Shown: positions 8,345 through 17,885, numbered from the stretch's first letter. The stretch is 64,000 nt of DNA from Pseudomonas fluorescens (GCF_001708445.1 NZ_CP015637.1:3473001-3537000), one strand, 5' to 3'. Numbers and translations are program-made. The notes: a model not told the origin generated them from the sequence alone.

Positions 8345-9436
8345 ATGAACTCCTCCGTCGCCGCTCTGCCCCTCTCTGCCCTGAACAGCGCCTTGACCAG
8401 CGCCAATGAAGCCCTGACCCAGCGCTTGCCCAGCGCGCTTGAGCTCAAGCACCAGTTGCCCCTCAGCCCGTTCCTCGACCAGCAGATCCACGCCCATCGC
8501 CAAGCCGTGCGTGCCATCCTCAATGGCGACGACTCTCGCTTGCTGGTGATTGTCGGCCCCTGCTCGATCCACGACCCGAAATCGGCCATGGAATACGCGC
8601 GCAACCTGAAGAGGCTGGCCCTGGATGTCAGCGACCAGATGCTGCTGGTGATCCGCGCCTACGTCGAAAAACCGCGCACCACTATCGGCTGGAAAGGCCT
8701 GGCCTACGATCCCCACCTGGATGGCAGCGACGACATGGCCGCGGGCCTGACCCTGTCCCGCGAGCTGATGCGCGAAATGCTGCGCCTGGGCCTGCCGGTT
8801 GCCACCGAGCTGCTGCAACCCATGGCCGCCGGCTACTTCGACGACCTGCTCAGTTGGGTCGCCATTGGCGCGCGCACCACCGAATCGCAGATCCACCGCG
8901 AAATGGCCAGCGGCCTGGGCCTGCCCGTGGGCTTCAAGAACGGTACCGACGGCGGCGTCGCGATTGCCTGTGACGCGATGCGCTCGGCCTCCCACCCGCA
9001 TCGACACTTCGGCGTCGACAGCCAGGGCCACCCGGCGATCATCCAGACCTCGGGCAACCCCGACACCCATCTGGTGCTGCGCGGCGGTCACCGTGGGCCG
9101 AATTACGACGCGCAGAGTGTGGCCCAGGTGAAACTCGACCTGGCCAAGGCCAAGGTGGCCGCGCGGATCATGGTCGATTGCAGCCATGCCAACAGCGGCA
9201 AAGACCCGCTGCGTCAGCCGGCGGTGTTCAATGACGTGCTGGAGCAACGCCTGCAAGGGGATACCGCGCTGATCGGCATGATGCTGGAAAGTCATCTGTT
9301 CGAAGGCTGCCAACCGTTGAGCGCATCGATGAACTATGGCGTGTCGGTGACCGATGGTTGCCTGGGGTGGGATAGCACCGAGCAGTTGCTGCGCAATGCG
9401 GCAGAGCGTTTGCGGGAACACCGCGCAGCCCACTGA
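8345..9436 (+). CDS. Class I DAHP synthase (3-deoxy-7-phosphoheptulonate synthase)
   Basis: A 363-residue enzyme joining phosphoenolpyruvate and erythrose-4-phosphate, the first step of the shikimate pathway. Start ATG 8345 (MNSSVAALPLSALN) with AGGA upstream. Family motifs: VIVGPCSIHD, RAYVEKPRTTIGWKG, ATELLQPM, GARTTESQ, GFKNGTDG, LRGG, and VDCSHANSGKD with the metal-binding His. It belongs to the AroF/AroG/AroH type; which amino acid inhibits it cannot be told from sequence. Preceded by two small aromatic-rich ORFs and a terminator, suggesting attenuation control. Confidence 0.95.
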   Translation: MNSSVAALPLSALNSALTSANEALTQRLPSALELKHQLPLSPFLDQQIHAHRQAVRAILNGDDSRLLVIVGPCSIHDPKSAMEYARNLKRLALDVSDQMLLVIRAYVEKPRTTIGWKGLAYDPHLDGSDDMAAGLTLSRELMREMLRLGLPVATELLQPMAAGYFDDLLSWVAIGARTTESQIHREMASGLGLPVGFKNGTDGGVAIACDAMRSASHPHRHFGVDSQGHPAIIQTSGNPDTHLVLRGGHRGPNYDAQSVAQVKLDLAKAKVAARIMVDCSHANSGKDPLRQPAVFNDVLEQRLQGDTALIGMMLESHLFEGCQPLSASMNYGVSVTDGCLGWDSTEQLLRNAAERLREHRAAH

Positions 9437-9487
9437 CGGGCATCTGGGAGGGGACAGGCCCCCTCCCCCATTGAAGGGATGTTCGGT

Positions 9488-10189
9488 TCAGGACAGGGGG
9501 TGCAGCGCTTCGTCGAACTGCTCAAGTTTCGGGAACACCAGGGGCTGCTCATCCGCCAGCCCTTGCAGCCGCTGCTCGTACCCCATCAGAAAATCCTGCC
9601 GCGCTTCGGTGCTGATATACGGCACATGCCATGCCACAAACGGCGCCAGCACCTCAAACCCCACATACGCCAGCGTCCCGCGCAGAATCGGGCGCAACAT
9701 CTCCTCCAACGGACCATGGATCGCCCCCTCGCCGAACATATGCTCGCGCCCACCCAAGGTTACCGTGACCAGCGCCCGCTTGCCCGCCAGCCCACCCTGA
9801 TAGTAAAAGCGCTTACCGCCGTAACACACCCCCGACACCAGCACCCGGTCGATCCACCCCTTGAGCATCGCCGGTGCCGAGAACCAGAAGATCGGAAAAT
9901 TAAGGATCAACAGATCAGCCCACAGCAACTTATCCAGCTCACCCTGGATATCCGCCGCTATCGACTGCTTTTTCACCCCCAGGCGCTGCTCCAGGGCGTA
10001 CACCAGGTAGTCGGGATTCTCTCGGGTGGAAAAATCCGACGCCGATACCACCGGGTTCCAGTTCATGGCATACAAATCGCTGACCTGCACCGCATGCCCC
10101 AGTCCTTGCAGCGTGGCGATGGCCTGGTCGCGCAGCGCGGCGGTAAACGACTGCGGCTCCGGATGGGCATGCACAATCAAAACTTTCAT
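9488..10189 (-). CDS. NAD(P)H:quinone oxidoreductase, flavodoxin fold
   Basis: 233 residues, NQO1/Kef-associated family. MKVLIVHAHPEPQSFTAAL is the FMN/FAD phosphate-binding N-terminus; NFPIFWFSAPAMLKGWIDRV and GGREHMFGEGAIHGPLEE are family blocks near the flavin site. It likely reduces quinones by two electrons with FAD. Its ATG overlaps the stop of the 39-codon ORF upstream (ATGA), so translation is coupled. In P. aeruginosa the homologous position next to aruHI is also occupied by a quinone oxidoreductase (PA4975). Confidence 0.88.
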   Translation of the reverse strand: MKVLIVHAHPEPQSFTAALRDQAIATLQGLGHAVQVSDLYAMNWNPVVSASDFSTRENPDYLVYALEQRLGVKKQSIAADIQGELDKLLWADLLILNFPIFWFSAPAMLKGWIDRVLVSGVCYGGKRFYYQGGLAGKRALVTVTLGGREHMFGEGAIHGPLEEMLRPILRGTLAYVGFEVLAPFVAWHVPYISTEARQDFLMGYEQRLQGLADEQPLVFPKLEQFDEALHPLS

Positions 10190-10305
10190 GTCAGTTCCTC
10201 AAGCAATAGGCGCCGCCCGTTGGGCCAGTCAAACCGCTCGGCCACAACGCTGGGTGTGAGGATGTCCCGTAGGTGCATGGCTTGAGTCATGTGGTGTTCG
10301 CCCAT
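10186..10305 (-). CDS. 39-codon ORF coupled to the quinone reductase
   Basis: The start at 10305 is preceded by a near-perfect AGAGGAG Shine-Dalgarno. The stop overlaps the next ATG (ATGA), and the start lies 19 bp after the aruI stop. The product begins MGEHHMTQAMHLRDIL and ends RRLLLEELT. It occupies the place where P. aeruginosa carries aruH. It may be a coupling peptide, a small protein or the scar of a deletion. No family recognised. Confidence 0.5.
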   Translation of the reverse strand: MGEHHMTQAMHLRDILTPSVVAERFDWPNGRRLLLEELT

Positions 10306-10324
10306 GGTCTTGCTCCTCTGAAGG

Positions 10325-11938
10325 TCAACAGGCACAGGCATGTTTCAGCTCGATCAAGGTCACGCCATTGCGCTTGAAGCCATTGCGCAAGTCCGTTTGC
10401 AGTTCATCCAGGTTCTGTGGCTGGTTCACCGTGCAGCCGAATGCCTGGCCGAGCAGCGCGAAATTCGGATTGCGCGGCAGCACGCCGATAGGTTCGATCT
10501 CGAGGCTCAGCATGTCGTCGCGGATCTGGCCAAGGGCGTCGTTGTTCCACAGCAGTACCACCAGCGGGCTGTCCAGTTCCTCGACGGCGGTCGCCAGTTC
10601 CTGGGCGGTGTAGAGAAAACCGCCGTCGCCCACCAGCACCAACCCCGGGCGTTGCGGCGCGGCGAACTTGGCACCGATGCCCGCCGGCAGGCCATAGCCC
10701 AGCGTGCCGTAGCCAGTGGGGTGCAGCCAGCTGCGCGGCGCGCGGCTTTGGAAGGCATAGTTGCCGGTATAGGCCAGTTGGGTCATGTCGCTGCTGATGA
10801 AGGCGTTGACGGGCAACTCGGCGTGGATACGCTCGAAAATGGCCTGGTGGATCGACTGCAATGGACCGTGCCCCCGCGCTATTGCCTGCCGCAACGTCGC
10901 GACGTGTGATGCCGCCGCGTCAGCGTCGCGCGGTGCAGACGGCAGGCGTTCCAGCAAGGCCCGTAAGGTCTGCTCGGCGTCGCCGTTAAGCGCCACCGCA
11001 CAGGGGTAGACATCATTGAATTTGCGCGGGTCGATATCCACCCGCAGCAGCTCGCCCTTGAGCGGCAAACGCTCGCACCAATAATCGGTGTCGGCCATCT
11101 CGGTGCCGACTGCCAGCACCACATCCGCCTCGCTGATCAGTTGCCAGCCCGGCGCCACGCAAAGGGTCGCACCGGCATTCAACGGGTCATCGATCGGCAA
11201 CAGGCCTTTACCCGCGACACTGGTGAAAAACGGTGCCGCCAGCACTGTGCTCAAGCGCCGCAACACCGCACCGGCCGCCAGCGCGCCACCGCCGGCAATG
11301 ATCATCGGGCGCCTGGCCGCAGAGAGTTTCGCCGCCGCCTGATCCAGGCAGTGCGCCGCAGGCAGGCCGCGCCCGGGACGCCGCACCACCTCATGGCTCC
11401 AGTCCCTTTGAATGGGCGCCGCCAACACATCCAGTGGTACCGAGATATGCACCGGCCGTGGCCGCTCACTGTCGAACACGGCATAGGCACGGGCGATCAA
11501 TTCGGGCAAGTCCTCGGCACTCAAGGCCACCGCTGAAAACGCAGTGATCGGCGCGGTGATCGCCCGCTGGTCCTGGGTCTCATGCAAGCTGCCCCAGCCC
11601 TTGCCCAGGCTGGCGGTGTGGTTGACGCTGGAAATCACCAGCATCGGGATCGAGTCCGCGTAAGCCTGGCCGATGGCCGTTGCCGCATTGGTCACGCCGG
11701 GCCCGGTGATCACAAAGCACACCCCCGGCTTGCCGCTGACCCGCGCATAACCGTCGGCCATAAAGCCTGCGCCCTGTTCGTGGCGAGCCAACACGTGGCG
11801 AATGCCGCTGCCAGGCAACCCGCGATACAGCTCCAGGGTGTGCACGCCGGGAATGCCGAACACCGTGTCGACCGCATAGTGGGCCAGCAATCGCACCAGG
11901 GCTTGGCCGCCGGTCATCGTTTTATCGTGCATGCTCAT
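10325..11938 (-). CDS. aruI: Thiamine-diphosphate enzyme, AruI-like 2-ketoarginine decarboxylase
   Basis: 537 residues with all three TPP-enzyme domains: Pyr domain with the activating Glu (ARHEQGAGFMADGYARVSG), a central domain (PMIIAGGGALAAGAV), and the PP domain with the GDG...NN motif (VGDGGFLYT through LLWNNDALGQI). AruI decarboxylates 5-guanidino-2-oxopentanoate in the arginine transaminase pathway. The assignment rests on similarity plus gene order (quinone reductase, CoA ligase, acyl-CoA dehydrogenase, enoyl-CoA hydratase), which mirrors PA4975-PA4980. The transaminase gene aruH is missing here, so the real substrate could differ. It overlaps the CoA ligase gene by 17 bp. Confidence 0.75.
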   Translation of the reverse strand: MSMHDKTMTGGQALVRLLAHYAVDTVFGIPGVHTLELYRGLPGSGIRHVLARHEQGAGFMADGYARVSGKPGVCFVITGPGVTNAATAIGQAYADSIPMLVISSVNHTASLGKGWGSLHETQDQRAITAPITAFSAVALSAEDLPELIARAYAVFDSERPRPVHISVPLDVLAAPIQRDWSHEVVRRPGRGLPAAHCLDQAAAKLSAARRPMIIAGGGALAAGAVLRRLSTVLAAPFFTSVAGKGLLPIDDPLNAGATLCVAPGWQLISEADVVLAVGTEMADTDYWCERLPLKGELLRVDIDPRKFNDVYPCAVALNGDAEQTLRALLERLPSAPRDADAAASHVATLRQAIARGHGPLQSIHQAIFERIHAELPVNAFISSDMTQLAYTGNYAFQSRAPRSWLHPTGYGTLGYGLPAGIGAKFAAPQRPGLVLVGDGGFLYTAQELATAVEELDSPLVVLLWNNDALGQIRDDMLSLEIEPIGVLPRNPNFALLGQAFGCTVNQPQNLDELQTDLRNGFKRNGVTLIELKHACAC

Positions 11939-14030
11939 CTCCTAAACGAATCAACGCATCGACCGCCGTGGCGCCCTGGGCATTGACCAGTAATGGGTTT
12001 ACATCCAGTTCCAGCAATTGCCCGGCGTTGGCGCATGCGTAGTCGGCCACTGCACGGATGGCGGCGACCAACGCGTCCATATCCGCCACCTCGCGCCCGC
12101 GAAAGCCTTGCAGCAAGACAGCGCTGCGCAAGCTGAGCACAGCATGGCGGATCGCATCATCCGTGGTGGGCAGCAGCAGGCTGCGGCTGTCTTTGAGCAA
12201 TTCCACCAGGACGCCCCCGGCGCCAATCACCAGGGCCAGGCCGAAGTCATTCTCGCGCTTGATGCCGACGATCAACTCGGCCAACGGCGGCGGCGCCATG
12301 GATTCCAGCAACAATTGATCGAAGACCACACCCGGTGCGTACGCGGCAATGTGCGCGCGCATCTGCTCAAGCGCAGTCGCCAGGGCCCCGCCGTTTTGCA
12401 GGTTCAGCGCCACGGCCCCGGCTTCGGTTTTATGCGGTAACTGAGCGCTGACCGCTTTGAGCACCAGCGGGTAGCCCAACACGCTCGCATCGGCCAGTGC
12501 CCGCCCCGGTGTACTCAACACCGCGGCCGGGGTGTTCAAGCCGAAAACCCGCAAGGCTTGCTTGGACGCCCACTCATCCAGCGCCAGGCCCTGGCCTTGC
12601 AAAGGGAGGGGGCACAGCGGAGCGAGGCGGGATTCGCCCCGCGCCAGCAAGATGCGTCGCTGATGTTGATACCCAGCGATCCGTCCCCAGGCTGCGAGTG
12701 CGTCCTCCACACCTTGCAACGCAGCAATGCCTTGGGCATGCAAACGCTCACGGGCATGGGGCGGCAGCAATTCGGGAAAAGCCGAAGTGACGAAACCGGT
12801 CTTGCCGTGCCGACTGAGCGCATTGCAGAACAGCTCGAGCAACAGGTCGCATTCCTGGCGCTCACCGGTGAATTCAGCCGGGTAGTCCAGTACCAGCATC
12901 GCAGCATCGGCGTCGGTACGCAGGACTGTGTCGAGCATGCTGTTGAGTGCCGTGCTGTCGCCCCAGATGGCAGTGGTGAAGTCCAATGGGTTGACCAGGT
13001 TGGCGTAGCTGGGCAACACCTGCGCCAGTTCACCGCGCTGGTTTTCATCCAGTTTGGGCAAGGCCAGGCGGTTGCGCTCGGCATAGTCTGCGATCAGCCC
13101 GGCATCGCCCCCGGAACAGGCCAGCGCAATCAGGCGATGGCCGCCCGGTAGATTGCCGCACGCTGCCGCCTTCAACGTCTCGACAAAACTCACCGGGCCA
13201 CTGACCCGGATCACGCCCAGCCGCGCAAACAGGCTGTCGTACAACACATCGGAGCCGGACAACGAACTGGTATGGCTCAACGCCAGCTCGGCACCGATCT
13301 GCGACACGCCGGTTTTCAACGCGATAATCGGAATACCCTTCTCCAGCGCCTTATGCGCGGCGCGGGCAAACCCCGGCACATTCTTCAAACCTTCCAGGTG
13401 CAGGCCGATGGCAGTAACGCGTGGTTCATCGAGCAACACATCCATCAGTTCGGCAACGCCCAGCTGCGCCTGGTTACCCACCGAAGCCATATAGGCCACC
13501 GGTAACGAGCGATCGCTCATCGACAGGTTATAGGCGAAGTTGCCGCTCTGGGTCAGCACCGCCACGCCCTTCTCGACGGCCTTGCCGCCATGGGCCACCG
13601 GCCACAGCGCCGAGCGGTGCAGGTAGTCGAGCAGGCCGTAGCAGTTGGGCCCCAGCAAGGCCATCTGCCCCGCCGCCGCCAGCAACTGCTGCTGTAACGC
13701 CGCGCCACTGGCACCGGTTTCGGCAAAGCCAGAGGCATAGCAGATGGCGCCGCCCGTGCCGATAGCCGCCAGCTCGGCGACGCAGGTCAACGTCAGCTCA
13801 CGGTGGGTGGCGATAAATACCGCGTCCGGGCCGCACGGCAGGTCGGCGACGCGGCGCACACAGGGAATACCCTCGAGGTGGTCATGCTGCGGATTGACCA
13901 GCCACATCGGCCCGGTAAAGCCACCCTCGGCACAACGCTTGAGGGCACGCGCCATGCTGCGCCCGCCGACGAACGCCAGGTGCCGGGGCGCCAGCAGGCG
14001 CTTGAGATTGTCGCGAATAGCCTGGGACAT
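11922..14030 (-). CDS. ADP-forming acetate/acyl-CoA ligase family protein (fused alpha-beta)
   Basis: A 702-residue fusion: CoA-binding Rossmann domain (residues ~10-125, LAPRHLAFVGGRSMARALKR), succinyl-CoA-ligase-like domain carrying the putative phospho-His loop (ELALSHTSSLSGSD), and a C-terminal ATP-grasp domain (YPLVLKAVSAQLPHKTEAG, then LIVGIKRENDFGLALVIGAGG). The family interconverts acyl-CoA + ADP + Pi and acid + CoA + ATP. In this operon it may activate a carboxylate from guanidino-compound or fatty-acid breakdown before the dehydrogenase and hydratase act; that is inference. The linker near residues 465-485 is low-complexity. Confidence 0.85.
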   Translation of the reverse strand: MSQAIRDNLKRLLAPRHLAFVGGRSMARALKRCAEGGFTGPMWLVNPQHDHLEGIPCVRRVADLPCGPDAVFIATHRELTLTCVAELAAIGTGGAICYASGFAETGASGAALQQQLLAAAGQMALLGPNCYGLLDYLHRSALWPVAHGGKAVEKGVAVLTQSGNFAYNLSMSDRSLPVAYMASVGNQAQLGVAELMDVLLDEPRVTAIGLHLEGLKNVPGFARAAHKALEKGIPIIALKTGVSQIGAELALSHTSSLSGSDVLYDSLFARLGVIRVSGPVSFVETLKAAACGNLPGGHRLIALACSGGDAGLIADYAERNRLALPKLDENQRGELAQVLPSYANLVNPLDFTTAIWGDSTALNSMLDTVLRTDADAAMLVLDYPAEFTGERQECDLLLELFCNALSRHGKTGFVTSAFPELLPPHARERLHAQGIAALQGVEDALAAWGRIAGYQHQRRILLARGESRLAPLCPLPLQGQGLALDEWASKQALRVFGLNTPAAVLSTPGRALADASVLGYPLVLKAVSAQLPHKTEAGAVALNLQNGGALATALEQMRAHIAAYAPGVVFDQLLLESMAPPPLAELIVGIKRENDFGLALVIGAGGVLVELLKDSRSLLLPTTDDAIRHAVLSLRSAVLLQGFRGREVADMDALVAAIRAVADYACANAGQLLELDVNPLLVNAQGATAVDALIRLGDEHAR

Positions 14031-14048
14031 GAGCGTTCTCCGCGCCGA

Positions 14049-15209
14049 TCAACGCAACAGGGGCCGCAACAGTTCGCGGGCGATGATATGGCGCTGGATT
14101 TCCGAAGTGCCTTCCCAGATCCGTTCGATCCGCGCGTTGCGCCAGATACGCTCCACCGGGCCTTCATCCATCAAGCCCATGCCACCGAAAATCTGCACAG
14201 CTTCGTCAGCGACCTTACCCAGGGTTTCGCTGGCAAACAGCTTGGCCATGCCGGCCTCGCCGTCGGTCATGCTGCCCTGATCCATCTTCCAGGCGGTGTG
14301 CAGGGTCAGCAATTCGGCGGCGCGAATCTGTGTGGCCATGTCGGCCAACTTGAAACTCACCCCCTGATAGGTGCCGATGGGCTGGCCAAACTGTTTGCGG
14401 TCCGCCGCCCATTGCAGGGATACATCCAGCGCGCGCTGGGCCTGGCCGACGCAATTGGCGGCGACCATTACGCGGCCGGCGGTGAGCCAGGCGTTGGCCA
14501 CGTCCCAGCCTTTGCCCACGTCGCCAAGCACCTTGGAGGCCGGGACCCGGCAGTCGTCGAAGAACATTTCATAGGTGTGGTAACCACGGTTGCTCACGCA
14601 CTTGGGGCCCCGGCGAATGGTCATGCCTGGGGTACCCCGGTCCACCAGGAACGAAGTCACCGCATTGCGCTGGCGACCGTTGTGTTCATAAGTGTCGGTG
14701 ACGGCAAACACAATGGCGAAGTCGGCATGGCCGGCATGGCTGATGAAGTGCTTGCTGCCATTGATCACGAAGTCATCGCCACTGCGCACGGCGCGGGTCT
14801 TGATGGCGTTGGCATCCGAGCCGGCACCCGGTTCGGTCAGGGCAAAGCAGTCGATTTTCTTGCCTTGCACGCATGGCAACAGGTAGTCGCCAATCTGCGC
14901 GCCGGTGCAAGCCATCAGGATCTTGGACGGGCGCGCGACAAACACATGCAGCGCCCACGAGACCTTGGACAACTCCCGCTCGATCAACGCCTGGGACAGG
15001 TAATCCAGGCCACCGCCCCCCACCTCTTCCGGCATGTTGAACGCGTAGAAACCCGCGGCGATGGCGGTGTCGCGAATCTGCGCGGCGAGTTCCGGGGGAA
15101 CCGCGTCGGCACGGTCTACCGCCTCCTCGTGAGGCAATAATTCCCTGGCAACAAAACTGCGTACCGCGTCCACCAACATGTCTTGTTCTTGGCTGAGTTG
15201 GAAATTCAT
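14049..15209 (-). CDS. Acyl-CoA dehydrogenase
   Basis: 386 residues from ATG 15209 (MNFQLSQEQDMLVDAVRSFV); the longer upstream frame is not family-like. Motifs: CFALTEPGAGSDA and the FAD-binding GSKHFISHAGHAD; DRKQFGQPIGTYQG; QIFGGMGLMDEGPVERIWRNARI; and IWEGTSEIQRHIIAREL with the likely catalytic Glu. It oxidises an acyl-CoA to the 2-enoyl-CoA using FAD and ETF. It lies between the enoyl-CoA hydratase and the CoA ligase, with 23- and 18-bp gaps, so a single operon. Confidence 0.93.
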   Translation of the reverse strand: MNFQLSQEQDMLVDAVRSFVARELLPHEEAVDRADAVPPELAAQIRDTAIAAGFYAFNMPEEVGGGGLDYLSQALIERELSKVSWALHVFVARPSKILMACTGAQIGDYLLPCVQGKKIDCFALTEPGAGSDANAIKTRAVRSGDDFVINGSKHFISHAGHADFAIVFAVTDTYEHNGRQRNAVTSFLVDRGTPGMTIRRGPKCVSNRGYHTYEMFFDDCRVPASKVLGDVGKGWDVANAWLTAGRVMVAANCVGQAQRALDVSLQWAADRKQFGQPIGTYQGVSFKLADMATQIRAAELLTLHTAWKMDQGSMTDGEAGMAKLFASETLGKVADEAVQIFGGMGLMDEGPVERIWRNARIERIWEGTSEIQRHIIARELLRPLLR

Positions 15210-15232
15210 GGCGCTACCTGTTCGGGGTCTTG

Positions 15233-16024
15233 TTATTGGCCGCAGAAATTCGCCGGGCGTTTTTCCAGGGAGGCGCGCAAGGCTTCGGCACCATCGACAC
15301 TGCGCCCACACAACAAGCCTGCCGCGCGTTCTGCCTGGAGTTGCTCGGGCAGGCTGCGGTGGGCGCCCTCACGGATCAACGTCTTGGTCAGGGCGAAGGC
15401 GAGGGTCGGGCCGTTGGCCAGACGCGTCGCCAGATCGAGGGTGCGGGCGTGCAGTTGATCGTCAGCGACCACTTCGCCCACCAGCCCTGCCGCCAGGGCG
15501 CGATCGGCGCTCCACAGCTCGTCGAGGAACAGCAGCCGCTTGGCTTGTTCGTTGCCAATCAGGCGCGGCAAGTGCCAGCTGGCACCGGCGTCCGGGGAGT
15601 AGGCCATGCTGGTGTAGCCGGCCTTGAAGCGCGCCGCTTGGCCGGCGATGCGCAGGTCGCAACACAGGGTCAGGTCCATGCCGGCGCCGACGGCGGTGCC
15701 GTTGATCGCGGCAATCGTAGGTTTGTCGAGGGTGTGCAGGCGGGTCATCAGGGCGTGGGCGGTTTCGGTCCAACCGTAGGTTTCCAGGGCGCCACGAGCA
15801 TCTGCCTCGGCCCATTCGGCGAGGTCGGCGCCGGCGCAGAAGCTGCGACCGCTGCCGGTCAATACCACCGCGCGCACAGCCGGGTCGCGGTTGAAGCCGT
15901 CGAGCAAGGCCTGCAGGTATTTGAGCGTGGGGATATCCAATGCATTGCGCTGGGGACCCCGATTAAGGGTGATCCAGGCAATGCCGGCTTGCACTTGGGT
16001 GAGCACGGGCGCATCGGCAGTCAT
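15233..16024 (-). CDS. Enoyl-CoA hydratase/isomerase
   Basis: 263-residue crotonase-fold protein. The oxyanion-hole segments are present: SFCAGADLAEWAE and AAINGTAVGAGMDLTLCCDLRIA. The position of the second catalytic Glu reads SPDAGASWHLPRLIG, close to PaaG-type isomerases, so hydratase versus isomerase is open. The product chain suggests it acts on the enoyl-CoA made by the adjacent dehydrogenase. First gene of the minus-strand operon; the 146-bp gap before it should hold the promoter, next to the TetR gene. Confidence 0.88.
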   Translation of the reverse strand: MTADAPVLTQVQAGIAWITLNRGPQRNALDIPTLKYLQALLDGFNRDPAVRAVVLTGSGRSFCAGADLAEWAEADARGALETYGWTETAHALMTRLHTLDKPTIAAINGTAVGAGMDLTLCCDLRIAGQAARFKAGYTSMAYSPDAGASWHLPRLIGNEQAKRLLFLDELWSADRALAAGLVGEVVADDQLHARTLDLATRLANGPTLAFALTKTLIREGAHRSLPEQLQAERAAGLLCGRSVDGAEALRASLEKRPANFCGQ

Positions 16025-16170
16025 GGCTTCCTCGAATTATTTTAATTGGCTTGAGGGGTGCGACATGGGGCGATACTAAACGAGTGTTCAACAAGGTTGC
16101 AATTGGCAGGCTGTATAATTTTCCAAAGGCCAATACCGACCCGGACATTGCATCCAGGCGGCGCAAAAAC

Positions 16171-16809
16171 TCAGGGTTTGAGCTGGTAGCGCTGGCGACC
16201 GGCGCCTTGCAGGCCGTCGACCCAGGCTTCACAGATCTGGATGCCCTGCTCCGGCGTGAAGGTGCCGGGGTTGAGCCCCGACTCCAGCCACAGCCCGTCA
16301 AGCAAGGCACTCAGGCCGATGGCCGCAAGGTCGGCGTCGAACGGCTCCCCCCCCTCCTCCCGGGCCATGTCGGCCAGGGCTGAACGCATGATGGTGCGGT
16401 ACTCGGCATAGGAATGTTCGTGGGCCAGGTTGATGGCCGGCGCAGTCTTGACCGCGCCCCAGAACACCAGCCAGGCGTCGAGCAATTGCGGGTCGAGCAG
16501 CTCGGCGGAAAACGAGCCACGGAACAACGCCGACAACCGCTCACGGGGGCTGGACGGGGCCTTGGCCATGGTCTCGCGCAGCAGGTCCATGACCTGGCCG
16601 GTGACGGTGCGGTAGGCCTCGGCCACCAACTCATCCTTGCCGGAGTAGTGATGGCTGATCAGCCCCACCGATACCCCGGCCTCGGCGCTGATCTTGCGGA
16701 TCGAAGCGCCCTGGAAACCATCGCGCTTGAGACAGGTGAGCGTGGCCTGGACCAGATGGGCCTTGCGCAACTCCGGGTCCATCCGGGAGAAACGGGTTTC
16801 CTGGGTCAT
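16171..16809 (-). CDS. TetR-family regulator, BetI-like
   Basis: 212 residues from ATG 16809 (AAGGAT upstream). The N-terminal helix-turn-helix is RKISAEAGVSVGLISHHYSGKDELV, and the C-terminal ligand domain (DAWLVFWGAVKTAPAINLAHEHSYAEYR) closely follows the BetI pattern. It sits immediately upstream of, and in the same direction as, the enoyl-CoA hydratase operon, so it is the natural candidate regulator of the AruI/CoA operon. The ligand is unknown. Confidence 0.85.
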   Translation of the reverse strand: MTQETRFSRMDPELRKAHLVQATLTCLKRDGFQGASIRKISAEAGVSVGLISHHYSGKDELVAEAYRTVTGQVMDLLRETMAKAPSSPRERLSALFRGSFSAELLDPQLLDAWLVFWGAVKTAPAINLAHEHSYAEYRTIMRSALADMAREEGGEPFDADLAAIGLSALLDGLWLESGLNPGTFTPEQGIQICEAWVDGLQGAGRQRYQLKP

Positions 16810-17066
16810 GGGGGTATCCTTCGGTTGAGTCGGCCGCACGACTCTACATCAGTCGCGGTAGCCCGGCGACAGCCGATCCAGCGTGCGCAGCAACGCCGCC
16901 CACGCTTGTCGCCCAGGGCCACGGCTCACGCCCTTGCCCACCCATCCAACCGGAAATGCTGCATTCGTGACTTGCAGTCAAGACTCCTTTTCGGATTCAA
17001 CGGTTTTTCCGAAGGAACGACGGGCGGATACTCGGCGCCATTGTTTACCCCCTTCAGGAGTCACTG

Positions 17067-17885
17067 ATGTCTATCCCCACGCACACCGTACCCGCCTTCG
17101 GCCTCGGCACCTTCCGCCTGCAAGGCCAGGTGGTGATCGACTCGGTCAGCACCGGCCTTGAACTGGGCTATCGCGCCATCGACACCGCGCAAATCTACGA
17201 AAACGAAGCCGACGTCGGCCAGGCGATCGCCAACAGCGGCATCCCCCGTGAAGAGCTGTTCCTCACCAGCAAGATCTGGATCGCCAATTTCGCCGAAGGC
17301 CAGTTGATCCCGAGCCTCCAGGAGAGCCTGCGCAAGCTCAAGACCGATTATCTGGACCTGACATTGATCCACTGGCCATCGCCGGAAGACCAGGTACCCG
17401 TCGCCGAATTCATGGGCCAGTTGCTGGAAGCCAAGCGCCTGGGCCTGACGCGCCAGATCGGGATTTCCAACTTCACCATCGACTTGATGAAGCAGGCCAT
17501 CGCGGCGGTCGGCGCCGACAACATCGCCACCAATCAAATTGAACTGCACCCCTACCTGCAAAACCGCAAGGTGGTGGCGTTCGCGACAGCCCAGGGTATC
17601 CCGCTCACCTCCTACATGACCCTGGCCTACGGCGAGGTGCTGAAAGACCCGGTGATCCAGCAGATCGCCGAACGCCACCATGCGACCCCGGCGCAAGTAA
17701 CCCTGGCTTGGGCCATGCAGAGCGGCTATGCAGTGATCCCATCGTCGACCAAGCGCGCCAATCTGGAGAGCAACCTCAAGGCCCTGGAGCTGACCTTGAG
17801 CGATGCCGACATGGCACAGATTGCTGGGCTGGAGCGCGGCCATCGCCTGACCAGCCCCAAGGGCATCGCACCGAAGTGGGACTAG
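17067..17885 (+). CDS. dkgB: 2,5-diketo-D-gluconate reductase B-like aldo/keto reductase
   Basis: 272-residue NADPH-dependent AKR5-type enzyme. The catalytic tetrad is visible: D39 ([11 protein letters not shown]), Y44, K69 (FLTSKIW) and H102 (TLIHWP). Cofactor end: [18 protein letters not shown]. Homologues reduce 2,5-diketogluconate, methylglyoxal and beta-keto esters. AGGAG precedes ATG 17067. The stop codon shares the palindrome CTAG with the stop of the convergent gene, a 3-bp overlap zone. Confidence 0.9.
   Translation: MSIPTHTVPAFGLGTFRLQGQVVIDSVSTGLELGYRAIDTAQIYENEADVGQAIANSGIPREELFLTSKIWIANFAEGQLIPSLQESLRKLKTDYLDLTLIHWPSPEDQVPVAEFMGQLLEAKRLGLTRQIGISNFTIDLMKQAIAAVGADNIATNQIELHPYLQNRKVVAFATAQGIPLTSYMTLAYGEVLKDPVIQQIAERHHATPAQVTLAWAMQSGYAVIPSSTKRANLESNLKALELTLSDADMAQIAGLERGHRLTSPKGIAPKWD

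Noticed and set aside
8234..9433. 399-codon frame antisense to DAHP synthase
   Set aside because: Full overlap with a well-supported enzyme gene and low-complexity Gly/His/Gln-rich product.
9447..9470. GGGAGGGG/CCCCTCCC hairpin after DAHP synthase as a terminator
   Set aside because: No T-run follows; more likely a half REP element between convergent genes.
12595..12650. GC-rich linker inside the CoA ligase gene as a REP insertion
   Set aside because: The frame is intact, the sequence only loosely resembles the REP arms, and a domain linker explains it.
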